DNA of 64,000 bases from Aphelocoma coerulescens (lineage: Eukaryota; Chordata; Aves; Passeriformes; Corvidae). Numbering within the stretch: position 1 is the stretch's first letter; every line of letters begins with the position of its first letter. The DNA is taken from NCBI RefSeq assembly GCF_041296385.1, contig NW_027183960.1, positions 2,155,001 through 2,219,000 of the forward strand. The letters are read 5' to 3'. The notes under the pieces are model-generated. The model searched no databases. It was not told the DNA's origin and saw nothing but the letters and a program-made list of their open reading frames with translations. Below, in pieces: positions 35,398 to 47,500 of the stretch. The position numbers and the translations under genes are program-made.

Positions 35398-35540
35398 ATC
35401 CCTCCTCTTTTTATTTGCTCTGTATTTGTCTTTACAAACCTTAATTACCATGGATTTAATTTTTTCTTCTGGAGTCTTCTTGGGTTTTGCTATTATTTGC
35501 AGTGACATTCTTTTCTGTCCTTTTGTAGTCATTTCTGGAT

Positions 35541-37245
35541 CAGGTAGGCATGGCTGCTAGCGGCATCCCCTTGAGCACCTGCTGAAAGAGCTGCAGCCAG
35601 CATGGTGTCACGCATGGTAAAAAGATGAGAATTGCGATAGCATATAAGAGGAGAAATCGTATTCATTTAGCCCAGAGCTGGCCAGTTAACTATGAAAATA
35701 TGTCCCATTCCCATCCTTTCAACATTTGGACAGGTCCACGAGCTGACGTTATTTCCTTTGTTATTTGTTTGACCACTTTTCCGCTGTCATCTGCTTGCAA
35801 ACAGCAGCTCGAGTCATTTAATTTCCCACAAACTCCTCCTTCTTCTGCCAACAGATAATCTAATACCATCCAATGTTGAAATACCGCTTTCCTCATTTAA
35901 GTGGGTTGCTCAGCAAAAAGGTCAAGCGCTGTGGCTGGCTGGTTGGTAATTATTTCCGAGACAGCTTGTAACCTAATTATCTCCTTCAAATGATAAATGG
36001 GTTCCCAGGCATCTGGGATTAATTCCTTAGGTTTCCAAGGGGCTGGTCCATCGTGTTGGGTAACTTGTTCTGTTGGCCGTTCATCATTTCCCCGTTTTGG
36101 GGTGCTCCCTCCAGCCAGGGCTGCATCAGCTGACTGCTTTTCTCTAATTAAATCATCACAGATTTTGATTCCTAAGCGATTTCCCAGAACTTGTAGTAGC
36201 AAAAAGAACAACAGTCTACTAAATATACCATATCCCTGACCAGTTTGGAGGTAACCTGAGCTAAGCATGTTGGCCACAAATCCAATACTGTCCTTTCAAA
36301 GCCCGTGTTCCATTAGCAAAGGAACCTACCCATGGTCATCAATTGGTGGCTCAAAATACAGCAGGATTCCCGGGCCTAACGGTCCTCCAACAAGAGTTGC
36401 CCCACCATAAGGGTCCCAGCATTTGCATTTCCAAGCTCCCGCACAGGGTTCCCACCTACATTTACATCTGCAAGCTGCTTGGTTGGATTTGGAGCAGAAC
36501 TCACTAAAAGGCTTTGAGTTCCAATCCGGTGTGGCCATTCCCACTGATAATCACAAACAACATGTCTTCTACTTGTGGAATTTTTGTGGGGACTGCTCAA
36601 AAACAGGTGGTCAAAAAACCCCCTTGTCCCTCCCCATTGCTTTACAGGCTTCCAAATATTTTTGGTAAGTGTGATAAGAACGCCTTACGCAGCTACTGTT
36701 AGTGAGCCGAACAGGTATTTGATTGCATTTGCCTTGATATTTGGAACAATTGGAAGGAGGGCAATTGGGGGTCCAAACCCAGTTGTTCAAGCCCAGAGGG
36801 AAAGTCAATTGACAATTGCCTTTTCCTACATAGACACGCCCTATCCTATTAGGCAATAAGTGCCTGTTGGAGAAGAATGAAGTGGCCGTGAACTTCCTTC
36901 TTTGGCCCCAAATCCCATCCCACTGTGGGCCCTCACATTGACCCACCATTTAGGTTCAGCTGGGCTAGCCAACTGTGGCCACTCTTCAGATCCTCCTGGC
37001 CTTCCACAGAGCCAGCAATTGCTAAGGTTAAAAACTTTTGCTACTTCTTCTCCTAAGGCTGCAAATTGATTCTCCCACTCCTGGCCTAAACTCAGCTGAC
37101 CATATCAAAGTAGAATTAGTAAGGAAAATGTTTTAATAGTGTCATCTAATTAGCTAGTCTAATTTTCCCGTTGTCTTCTGCAGCACCTGTGGCAATTGAA
37201 GACACAGAAACCACTTAACGTAACAAAATGGCCACAAGTATTAGC
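35541..37245 (-). pseudogene. env: ERV-B envelope remnant (inverted copy)
   Basis: Same layout as copy 1 but with its own damage. The TM frame stops at about 35690, where the forward copies read Trp (TGG against TAG on the coding strand). The SU segment at 36611-36949 differs by small indels near 36850 and 36910-36940. The CWLC motif is near 37006-37017 (complement). Confidence 0.82.
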
Positions 37246-37464
37246 CCCCAAGTGAGTGGAGATTCTAGAGGAGGGATGCCTTTACAGTCTATTTCAGCAG
37301 ACGGTCTGAAGGTAGGACTGCGGGGCTTCTTCCGATGTCGAAGCACTGCCTACTGCTCCGGCCCACTCCTGCAGAGTGTCAGTCACGGCCTCCCGGCCTT
37401 CTCCTCCAGCTGAGATGTGCAAATCTCCGAGGCTTCAGAGACCTTGACCCGAGAGTGACGGGTT

Positions 37465-38415
37465 CACCTGTGTTCAGCTTACTTGACGGCTGTTTTCTGT
37501 CGTCAGTGACACTTGGAATGGGCCACGCCATTTCACCAGCACTGGCGCTTCTTTCTACTCCTTAATTAGGACTCAATCTCCTGGTTGGATGTTAAAAGCA
37601 GCAAAGTCCAAAGGCCGGGCTTGCGCCAGCTGAGTTTCCTGTTGAAGGGGTTTCACAAGAAGCAGGATCCTGGCCACAGATGGTTTTAAAAATGCATCAC
37701 TTGCCTCTACCCCCCCCACTGGGTGGAGACTTACCAGGAGGGCAATTGCAAACAACGATTGAAAGGGAGATAACTGAATCTCTCTTCTGGGTTGGGCCCT
37801 CATTCTCACCAAAGCCAATGTCCAAAGCCCTACCCATGGCATCTTGGTTTCTATTACCAGCTTCAAAAGGTGTTTATTTCTCTCTTCATTGTTTTCTACC
37901 CGAGCCGAGCTCTGGGGGTGCCAGGGCCTATGGAGGTTCCATTGTGTTCCTAAAGAAGCCAAAACCCCTTGAAGGATCTTTCCTGCAAAATGAGTTCCCC
38001 TATCTGAATCTATTGCTTCTACAATGCTGTATCTTGGAATGATTTGTTCCAAAAATGCCTTAAGAACAGATCCTGTCATTACTGAAGTAGTTGGAAATAC
38101 TTCTGGCCACCTTGCTAGCTGACATACGATTACCAGAAGATATTAAGCCTTGCCACTTGGGGCATCTCCGGAAAATCCACCTGGCATCTTTGGAAGGGCC
38201 ATGCAGCCCAAGGCCTCCCTCCTCTAGCAAGTTACTTTGTAACTTGGCTGTTGGCTTTAGCACAGATCAAGCAACCTTCAACAGCTCCTTTTGCCAGTCT
38301 AAAAAGACCCCCAGCAACATACATCATGAGATAGGCTTCTGCCAATCCTCAGGAAGTGCAAGAACTCTCTTAATGGAGTTGCTTTAATATTGGTAGGGCC
38401 AAAGGTTCTGGTATC
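37465..38415 (-). pseudogene. pol: ERV-B integrase remnant (inverted copy)
   Basis: Carries the longest open integrase frame of the three copies (37573-38079, 168 codons). The G run is 8 bases here (10 in copy 1, 9 in copy 3), and a 3-base difference lies close by. The frame therefore runs on from the catalytic core into the C-terminal domain. Upstream stops still separate the zinc-finger part. Confidence 0.83.
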
Positions 38416-38598
38416 TCGTTTGCCATCCCTTGGAAACCAATTCTTGCCTTTTTTCTCTGCCACACGACTTTTAACTGTATGTCAAACTGCTGTGGTAGAA
38501 AAGACAGCTTCCTGGGCAGTGATGGAGTCACGGGGAGCAAAGGGGGCATCTTGGAGAGTTCTGGCAGAAGTGTGGCTTTCTGAGTTTCTTCATCCACC

Positions 38599-39039
38599 AA
38601 AAAGGAGACAGAGGAGTCCTGTAACATTCTTCAACTCCAGGGAGAGGCCATGGGGCTTTTGCCATGGAGTCTCTCAAATGATTGCGGGAAGCAGCCCCCT
38701 TCTGATGTTAAGTTCCTGGCAACAGCACCCTCTGAGGTACTCGGGAATTACAGACTTCCGGAACTGCCTACTCTATGCCCCCCTCTAATATGCACTCCCC
38801 TTTTGGAATGGAAAAGGAAGAAAACCAAACTATTCCTAATGCTGGGAAGTCTTTGCTGCCTTGCTCTAGGTTCAGGAATTTAGCAGGGCCTTGGCTGAGC
38901 AACAGTCTCTGTTGATTAGTAACAGTTTCTAGAACGAATACTTTCTTCTGTTACTTCCCCCCCTGTAAATTCCTAGCCTTGTCTAAGGAGAGATTCACAC
39001 GGTCTCTTTGTAAAGACACATCTATCTTACTCCTTTCAC
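38599..39039 (-). repeat. ERV-B 5' LTR, truncated (inverted copy)
   Basis: Mirrors 11766-12206 with a handful of substitutions, three of them clustered near 38686-38707. It abuts a short host stretch and the (CA)n tract that opens unit 2. Confidence 0.8.
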
Positions 39040-39141
39040 TCCCACACCTTCCTTGCGGTGGAACGGCTCTCCCCGGCACAGCACCTGGCACAAAACCCCC
39101 GTATACGCACACACACACCTGCACTTACCCTGCACTCCACT

Positions 39142-39163
39142 GCACACACACACACACACACAC
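39142..39163 (-). repeat. (CA)n microsatellite
   Basis: Inverted counterpart of the (GT)n tract at 11641, about 11 units. Confidence 0.9.
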
Positions 39164-39205
39164 CTCCCGCACACTAACACCCCCTCCACATCCCCACCAT
39201 GCTAC

Positions 39206-40405
39206 TTGCAGTGGCCCCGCCCCTGCCATCCCCACCGGCTGGCAGCACCCACTCCTCGCATGCTTCCCCATGCCTTGCATTTCCTTGCTGCCCCCTCTGT
39301 AGCCTTCCCTCAACCTGCCTTTTCTCCCCTGCCTTGCACTGACTTGCTCACCCATCCCCCACCTGACTTCCTTTCACATTCGTCTAGGTCTGGCCTCACC
39401 TTTCCTTTTCCTTCTAGGACCCTCATTGCCTTGCCTCGCCTCGCAAAGCCACCACTTGCCTTGCCTTGCCCTTGAACCCCTCCCTTGCCTTGCATGACCT
39501 TGCTCACCCCTCCCCCACCTGGAATTCAACACCCCTTTTCAATGACATTTCTGGGCCTTGCCCTGCCCTTTCTGCTCCTCCGAGGAATCTCAAAGCTCTC
39601 AAGCATCTCCGGTGTTTCAGGATCCCATGAGAGGAAGACCAGGGGAGGACGCATGTTGCCACACTCATCTCTGTGGGCAGCCTTTGTCTGGGAGCAATCC
39701 TTGCATGTCTTGAACCTTGGAGGGGCAATTCACATTTTGCCCTTGAGCTCGGGGACCAGAAAGAGAGTTCTTTTGCATACAAGGGAAAGCAGGTAGCTCA
39801 AGTCTTTTAGGTACAGAGGAGAGATGACCCACGCGGGATCAAGGCCACACAGAGCACTTGGTCCTGGCCACTTTTGTGTACCAGCAGTCCTTGAATGTAC
39901 TTCTCACCTGCCTTGCCTGGCCTTGCCTTGGCAACACAACACTTGCCTTGCCTTGCCCTGCTAGCCCTCTGGAGCCTTGCATTCCTTTGCACGGCCATGC
40001 CCAGCACATGACCTGCCTACTGTTTTCCTCCAGGGCCTTGGCTTGCTGAGCCCTTCCTGTTTCTGCCTGGCCTTCCCATCAGTGGCCCTTCCTTCCTACA
40101 GCCAGCCTTGCCTCTAACTTCTGGACCTTCTCTTGTCTACCACTCCATTTGCTTTCCCCTCACTGCTCTGGCCTTGCCTACCTCTCCCTTGACTTGCCCA
40201 CAATTGCCTGCACTCGGTTTGCAGCGCCTTGCCTGCATGGAAGGCAAGGGAAAGAGTGGTAGGCCGGGCAAAGCAAAGCCAGCAAGTTGTAGGCAGTGCG
40301 AGGCAAGGCAGACGTAGGCAAAGGAAGCAGAGCAAGGGTACCTTAAGAAGAACTAGACAAGGCAAGGCCAAGAGACTCGGAGTGCCTTTCCTTGGGAAGG
40401 CAAGG
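39206..40405 (+). repeat. Degenerate CCTTG/CAAGG pentamer tract, copy 3
   Basis: Direct copy of 1-1200. Here the upstream junction is visible: the tract is preceded by a (CA)n run at about 39142-39163 and then by the inverted ERV-B LTR. This shows what lies to the left of window position 1. Confidence 0.75.
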
Positions 40406-41804
40406 ACATAGTGCCAGTGTTGCTGGAGCAGATGTTAAGGTACTGTGGGGAGGAATAGTCCAGCAAGACATTTCTCTTCTGGCCCCTGTGCGTGTGGGGG
40501 CAATTGTTGGACATATTCAATACTGGAGGCGGATCAGTCGCTGGATGTGTTGTATTTTGGAGGAGGGGATGCCGTTTCTTTGGAGATGGGCTTGTAGTTG
40601 CTCTCTTTGGCAAGGAAGGCAGGTTTGGATGTGCACATCAGGTACTCCTAGGGATTTTAAAGGCTTTTCCCAACAGGCAGAGCTCTCTCTGGGTTCGAGC
40701 TGTTGAGCTGTCAGTGGGAATGCAAAGGCCAAGCTCTTAAGCTATTTGTCCTGGTGCCTTCAGTGTGTGAGCAGTCCCTGGTGCCGTTGCCTTTGGATCC
40801 TGACTCTGGGAGAGGGAAGGCTTAGGATGGTACCTAGAGCTGAGAAGGAGAGTGCTGAGAACAGCGTGTGTGCTGCTAGTTTGAGGGGTGCAGGTGAAGT
40901 TGTAGGCAGCAAGATCTTCCTCAGCTGGCACTGTTTTGAGCCCTGTTTTTGCCAGATGGTTTCAAGTTGGTGGGCGGAATCTGCGAGAGGGAAAAGATTT
41001 GTATGGGCCAAAGAGGTGTGGTGTAAAGAAGAGTGTGCTCTTGGAAGGGGAAGATGAGGGCAACCTTTTTGTCCTGACACCGTTGATTTGAGTGCAGGGC
41101 CGTTTGCAAGTTGCCTCTGTCTGCCCTTGGGGTGGTTTCGAGCTGGGCCAGGTGCTTGGCCTTCTTTTGCAAGTCTGCAGCGCCGTCGTGTGGTTGTTTC
41201 CATGAGCGCTGACAGTGCCCGGCAAAAAGCGCTTGGCTGGCGCGGCCCCAGTCGTGTGGAAGCAGTTGGTGGAAGAGCTCCGCTGTGCATCCTGCCTCTT
41301 GGAGACATAAAAGGATGTAACCCTGCGCGTAGCGGGGAAGCAAGACGAATCTTTTCATTGTTGGCTGAGCAGTTTCTAAGCGGCAAAAGTAAAGGCAGTT
41401 TCAGCACGGCCTCTTTCTTTCAGAACCTTTTCTGTGCCATCATGAACATGCTCAACATGCCACTCGCACCCGCTGAACTGCATCAAAGGCCCTGGAGATA
41501 GGCGCTTTCCTTCAAGCTCTCTGTAGCATCGTACCCTCCACCTCTGGCGGATCCCAAAGCCCTTCCAAACATCCAGCAGCTGCACGCAGAGAACAAGTGC
41601 TAAAACAAGGCGTTGGCCTTCCTAGTCCTTTTAAAGTCTGTGAACTAGGCGAAACATTCCAGTGAGCAGCACTTTCCTTCGCAACTATATCTAGAGCATC
41701 ATCACATTCTCTCCAAGTGGGTAAGTCCACCCTTGCAGCGCAGCGTTTGCAGCCACAGTTCGGACTGAGAGATAGGCCAGGTGAGAAAGCATTTCTTGAC
41801 TATC

Positions 41805-44530
41805 CCTCTTCTCTGGAAGACTTGATACTCGCAGCGCAACCACGTCCACACACCTTCAGTGTGGCCAGGTTCAAGCAGCTAGAGCTCCCAGAGATGGGAG
41901 AGTCAGGAGAGAAGACGTTCCAAAAGTACCGTGTACTTACAGCAGCATTAAAACTGTGCACAGCAGTCTGCAGCACTGTAGACTGCGGCTTCTCCGACAG
42001 ACGAGCCATCCCATTGTTGCCTCTCGCAGCCTGCTTGCTAGCTGCTCTCCTGAAGAAAAGAACTAGAAGAAAAAGCCAATGCTGGGCTGCACCTTCCCCT
42101 TGCCTTACGTAAAGCCACCTAAACTCCCCGCTGCACTCTCTACTTCCCCTCTCCTTGGAAGCGACCACTGTGTTTGCTGCATCTCGAAGCCTAAAGTTAA
42201 GCGCCAAAGTTTCCAAGGATGGTTGGAAGAAGGATAAGTAGTAGCACAAGGAAGTAGTTGTCGTTGAACTTCCTCCTTCTCAATGCTAACGTGAATTGGG
42301 CAGGCAGGCGAGTGCTAGCCACGCTCCTTTCTCAGTTTGTACGCTGCGGACACGAGTCCGGTGCTCTGCGCCTTCGTTCGGCCTCTTTAGTACCCATGTC
42401 GCTCTTTCATTCAGCCGGAGTCGAAGCGTCGTCTACTTCTCGCCCAGAGAGCACGGTGCCGGCAGCGAAATGCCCCAGCCGACTGCTTCTGCCGACACAC
42501 GCCTGGTCTATGCACTTTCCCTCGCAGCGACATACAGCAGCACTTTCGGTCTTTCTTGTCGTCCAAATGGAAAGGGAAAGATTCTCTGCTATGTCCCGCC
42601 CAGAGAACAGTTTTAGGTCAACCAGCACGCCCAGAGCTTGCCCTCGACGCGTGGAAACTTGTGTTTGCACCACATTCAAGTGGCTGCCGTCTTTCCTTTA
42701 CAGGCTGCAGAGCACCGTCAGACCGCCGTGCTCTCTGCACCTGCCTTCTCAGTTCTAAGTACTACCGCGCCTCTTACAGCCTTGCAGGAAGCAAAGACAC
42801 GGGTAGTCATCTCGCAGAGAAGAACGTGGAAGGACGAAAGGATGATCTTCCTTTCTCCTGCTTCTTGCCTGAATTGTGGTGCTGTATTGAAAGTCTTGGC
42901 TAGCGAAAAGCTCATCCAGCAAGTGCCTCATTCCTGACGCATCTCGCTGAGCGAGAGTTTCACGAAGAGTTTAGACTCTGGAAACAGCAAGAAAATGATT
43001 GTACGTCGAGCTGAGGAAAATCCGTGCACAGCACACTGTGGATGCGTGCAGTGTTCGCGCTGAAGAGCGCCAAAACGCAAAGCCATCGCTGGGCTTCAGT
43101 TTTGTCCAGACCGCAGAAGGCAAAGAACGAAGCAACTGGGCACCGCGTTAACGTACTCAGTGGACCGAATTTCAAATGTCCAGCCAAAAGCTGCTTCATA
43201 AGCAGATTCAGCTGAGAATGCTCTGGCTGCTTCACAAAGTAAGGCGCAGCCGTTTCCATTCATCACACTACCTGGCCAGAAGCAGTATCCTACACCTTCA
43301 ATGCTGCAGCGTCCATGCAGCTGGAGCACACGCAGTAGGACGCGTCCAGATAGACGGCGTTCTTCAAGTACCCCCCTCCTCCAAGCAGCCTTGAAACTGA
43401 GCACAACACACTGCGGCTCGGGAGCTTCCTTCTCAGATAGACGTGCCGTCACGTTATTCACTCTCGCAGCTCCGTTGCCCACTTGCAGCAGCTGCTACCA
43501 AAGCAAAATGCTCCAGAAGTAAAAAGCACTGCCGGGCTGCACTTTCCCTTGCCTCACGTAAAGCACCATAAACTGTCCGCTGTGCTCTGTATTTCCATTC
43601 TCCGCCGCATCTACCACTGTTATCTCTGCATCTCGAAGCATAAAGCTCGGCACAATTCCTCCCAGGGAACGCTGGAAGAGAAATAGGCAGCAGCACAAGT
43701 AGCTGCAAGTGGAACTTTCTGTTTTAAAACGCTAACGTGAATCCGGAAACAAGCGAGTGACAGCCAGGCTTCCTCTTGCAGCCTGTGCGATGCACACACC
43801 AGCTCGGTGCTCTGCCCTCATTCTTTAATGCTCTTCGTACCATGTCGCGCTTTCATTCTGCCGGAGTCGAAGCGTCGTCTACTTCTCGCCCAGAGAGCAC
43901 GGTGCCAGCGGAGAAAGGCTCCAGAAAAACGCTCCAGGCTGCTGATTCTTCCCAAACACACCAGGGCTATGCACTTTCCTTCGCAGCGCTAAGTAGCATC
44001 ACATTCTGTTTGCGTTGGAGCCGGAATGCAAAGGGAAAGATTCTCGGTTACGTCTCACTCAGCGCCCAGTTTTAGGTCACCAAGCTTACCCGGAGCTTAC
44101 CCGCGAAGCGTGGAAATTGGTATTTGCACCATATTCAAGTGGTAGCTTTCTTTCCTTTACAGCCTGCAGAGCGCCGTCAGATCGCGGTGCTCTCTGCACC
44201 TGCCTTCTCCCTTCCAAGTACCACCGCGCACCTTACAGCCTTGCAGGAAGCAAAGACGTGGAGAGATGTCTCGCAGAGAAGATCGTGCAAAGACGAAAAG
44301 ATGTTCTTCTTTGCTTTTCCTCGTCGCCCAGATTGTGGTGCTCTACTGAAAGCGTGGGCTAACGAATGGCTAATCTAGCATGTGCTTCCCTTCTAATGCA
44401 TTTCGCTGAGCGAGAGCTGAGGAAAATCCTTGCACTGTACACTATGGATGCGTGCAGTAGACACGCAGAAGAGCGGCACAGCTCATAACCATCGCACACT
44501 CCAGCCCAGAGCTCTGGGGCTGCGTTCTTC
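41805..44530 (+). repeat. Module array, forward half (unit 2)
   Basis: Direct copy of 2600-5325 at offset 39205, with full modules at 42258-43710 and 43711 to about 44530. Differences from unit 1 are isolated substitutions, for example near 42670 and 44106. Confidence 0.85.
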
Positions 44531-47500
44531 TCAATTTCCGGCGCTGGACAGAACTGAGACATTGAGCTTTGGCTCTCTTTAGTGTGTGTACTGCACGCAT
44601 CCAGAGCGCGCTGTGCACAGATTCTCCTCAGCGCTACGTGCAAGCACAGACTTTCTGCTTCGCAGAGCCCAACTGTCCGCCGAAGCTCTCGCTCAGAGAA
44701 ATGTGTCAGGAGAGAAGCACTTGCTGGATTAGCCTTACACTGGCCAACAGTTCCAAAGAAGCACCATAGTCTTCTTGCGAGAAAGGATAATAAAACACAT
44801 GTATTGTCCCAGCAAAGTTCTCTGTGCTAGCCGAAGCCGAGAATCTTTCCCTTAAGATTAAGACCACAACGCAGACAGCATTTTGTGCTACTTAACGCTG
44901 AGAGGGATAGCCCAGGCGTGTTTCGGCAGAGGCAGAAGCCCGGAGCGTTTCTCTGCCGGCACCGTGCTCTCAGGCGAGAAGTAGACGACGCTTCGACTCC
45001 GGCTGAATGAAAAGCGCGACATGGTACGAAGAGCATACGAATGAGGGCGCAGAGCACCGAGCTGGTGTGCGCATCGCACAGGCTGCAAGAAGAAGCGTGG
45101 CTGCCGCTCGCTTCTTTGCGGATTCACGTTAGCAGTTGAAAACAAAAGTTCCACTTGCAGCTACTTGTGCTGCTACCTATTTCTCTTCCAGCTTTCCCTG
45201 GGAAGAATTGTGCTGCGAGAGTGAATAACGTGACGGCACGTCTATCTGAGAAGGAAGCTCCCGAGCCGCAGTGTGTTGTGCTCAGTTTCAAGGCTGCTTG
45301 GAGAAGGGGGTACTTGAAGACCGCCTTCTATCTCGACGCGTCCTACTGCGTGTGCTCCAGCTGCATGGACGCTGCAGCATTGAAGGTGTAGGATACTGCT
45401 TCTGGCCAGGTAGTGTGATGAATGGAAACGGCTGCGCCTTACTTTGTGAAGCAGCCAGAGCATTCTCAGCTGAATCTGCTTATGAAGCAGCTTTTGGCTG
45501 GACATTTGAAATTCGGTCCACTGAGTACGTTAACGCGGTGCCCAGCTGCTTCGTTCTTCGCCTTCTGCCGTCTGGACAGAACTGAAGCCCAGCGATGGCT
45601 TTGAGTTTTGCCGCTCTTCAGCATGTGTACTGCACGCATCCGCAGTGTGCTGTGCAAGGATTTTCCTCAGCTCTCCCTCAGCGAAATGCATCAGGTGAGA
45701 AACACTTGCTGGATTAGCCTTTCGCTGGCCATGGCTTTCAGTACAGCACCACAATCTGGGCGACGAGGAGGAGCAAAGAAGAACATCTTTTCGTCTTTGC
45801 ACGTTCTTCTCTGCGAGACGACTATCCGCGTCATTGCTTCCTGCAAGGCTATATTCTGCGCAGTGGTACTTGAAAGGGAGAAGGCAGGTGCAGAGAGCAC
45901 CGCGATCTGACGGCGCTCTGCAGGCTGTAAAGGAAAGAGGGCTGCCACTGGAATGTGTGCAAACACAAGTTTCCACGAGTCGCGGGCAAGCTCTGGGCGT
46001 GCTTGTTGACCTAAAACTGTTCTCTGTGCCCGACATTGCTGAGAATCTTTCCCTTTACATTTGGACGACAAGAAAAGACCGAAAGTGCTGCTGTATGTCG
46101 CTGCGAGAAAAGTGCATAGCCCTGGTGTGTTTCGGAAGGGCAGTCGGCTGGGGCATTTCTCTTCCGGCACCGTGCTCTCCGGGCGAGAAGTAGACGACGC
46201 TTCGACTCCGGCTGAATGAAAAGCGCGACATGGTACGAAGAGCATACGAATGAGGGCGCAGAGCACCGAGCTGGTGTGCGCATCGCACAGGCTGCAAGAA
46301 GAAGCGTGGCTGCCGCTCGCTTCTTTGCGGATTCACGTTAGCAGTTGAAAACAAAAGTTCCACTTGCAGCTACTTGTGCTGCTACCTATTTCTCTTCCAG
46401 CTTTCCCTGGGAAGAATTGTGCCGAGCTTTATGCTTCGAGATGCAGAGATGACAGTGGTAGATGCAGCGGAGAATGGAAATAAAGAGTGCAGCGGACAGT
46501 TTACAGTGCTTTACGTGAGGCAAAGGAAAAGGTTTGCTCAGCAGTGCTTTTTACTTCTGGAGCATTTTGCTTTGGTAGCACCTGCTGCTAGTGGGCAACG
46601 GAGCTGCGAGAGTGAATAACGTGACGGCACGTCTATCTGAGAAGGAAGCTCCCGAGCCGCAGTGTGTTGTGCTCAGTTTCAAGGCTGCTTGGAGGAGGGG
46701 GGTACTTGAAGAACGCCGTCTATCTGGACGCGTCCTACTGCGTGTGCTCCAGCTGCATGGACTCTGCAGCATTGAAGGTGTAGGATACTGCTTCTGGCCA
46801 GGTAGTGTGATGAATGGAAACGGCTGCGCCTTACTTTGTGAAGCAGCCAGAGCATTCTCAGCTGAATCTGCTTATGAAGCAGCTTTTGGCTGGACATTTG
46901 AAATTCGGTCCACTGAGTACGTTAACGCGGTGCCCAGCTGCTTCGTTCTTCGCCTTCTGCGGTCTGGACAGAACTGAAGCCCAGCGATGGCTTTGAGTTT
47001 TGCCGCTCTTCAGCATGTGTACTGCACGCATCCGCAGTGTGCTGTGCAAGGATTTTCCTCAGCTCTCCCTCAGCGAAATGCATCAGGTGAGAAACACTTG
47101 CTGGATTAGCCTTTCGCTGGCCATGGCTTTCAGTACAGCACCACAATCTGGGCGACGAGGAGGAGCAAAGAAGAACATCTTTTCGTCTTTGCACGTTCTT
47201 CTCTGCGAGACGACTATCCGCGTCATTGCTTCCTGCAAGGCTATATTCTGCGCAGTGGTACTTGAAAGGGAGAAGGCAGGTGCAGAGAGCACCGCGATCT
47301 GACGGCGCTCTGCAGGCTGTAAAGGAAAGAGGGCTGCCACTGGAATGTGTGCAAACACAAGTTTCCACGAGTCGCGGGCAAGCTCTGGGCGTGCTTGTTG
47401 ACCTAAAACTGTTCTCTGTGCCCGACATTGCTGAGAATCTTTCCCTTTACATTTGGACGACAAGAAAAGACCGAAAGTGCTGCTGTATGTCGCTGCGAGA

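Larger units (their letters stand above)
34900..39039 (-). mobile_element. ERV-B copy 2 (inverted)
   Basis: Minus-strand copy of 11766-15905. Position x corresponds to about 50805-x. Truncated LTRs and the same deletion junction are shared, so all copies descend from one already-deleted element. Copy-specific changes are described in its pol and env entries. Confidence 0.85.
1..39205. repeat. Higher-order tandem repeat, unit 1
   Basis: Sequence from position 1 recurs in the same orientation from 39206. The offset is 39205 in the left half of the small palindrome and about 40600 after it, the difference being one extra 1.39-kb module in unit 2. Unit 1 contains, in order: small palindrome, ERV-B, CpG island, arm end, spacer with a betaretroviral remnant, second arm end, ERV-A, then inverted CpG island and inverted ERV-B. 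In the single-copy part (about 16.9-23.4 kb) I counted roughly ten differences from unit 2, so identity is above 99.8 percent by eye. Amplification was recent or the copies are homogenised. Confidence 0.93.
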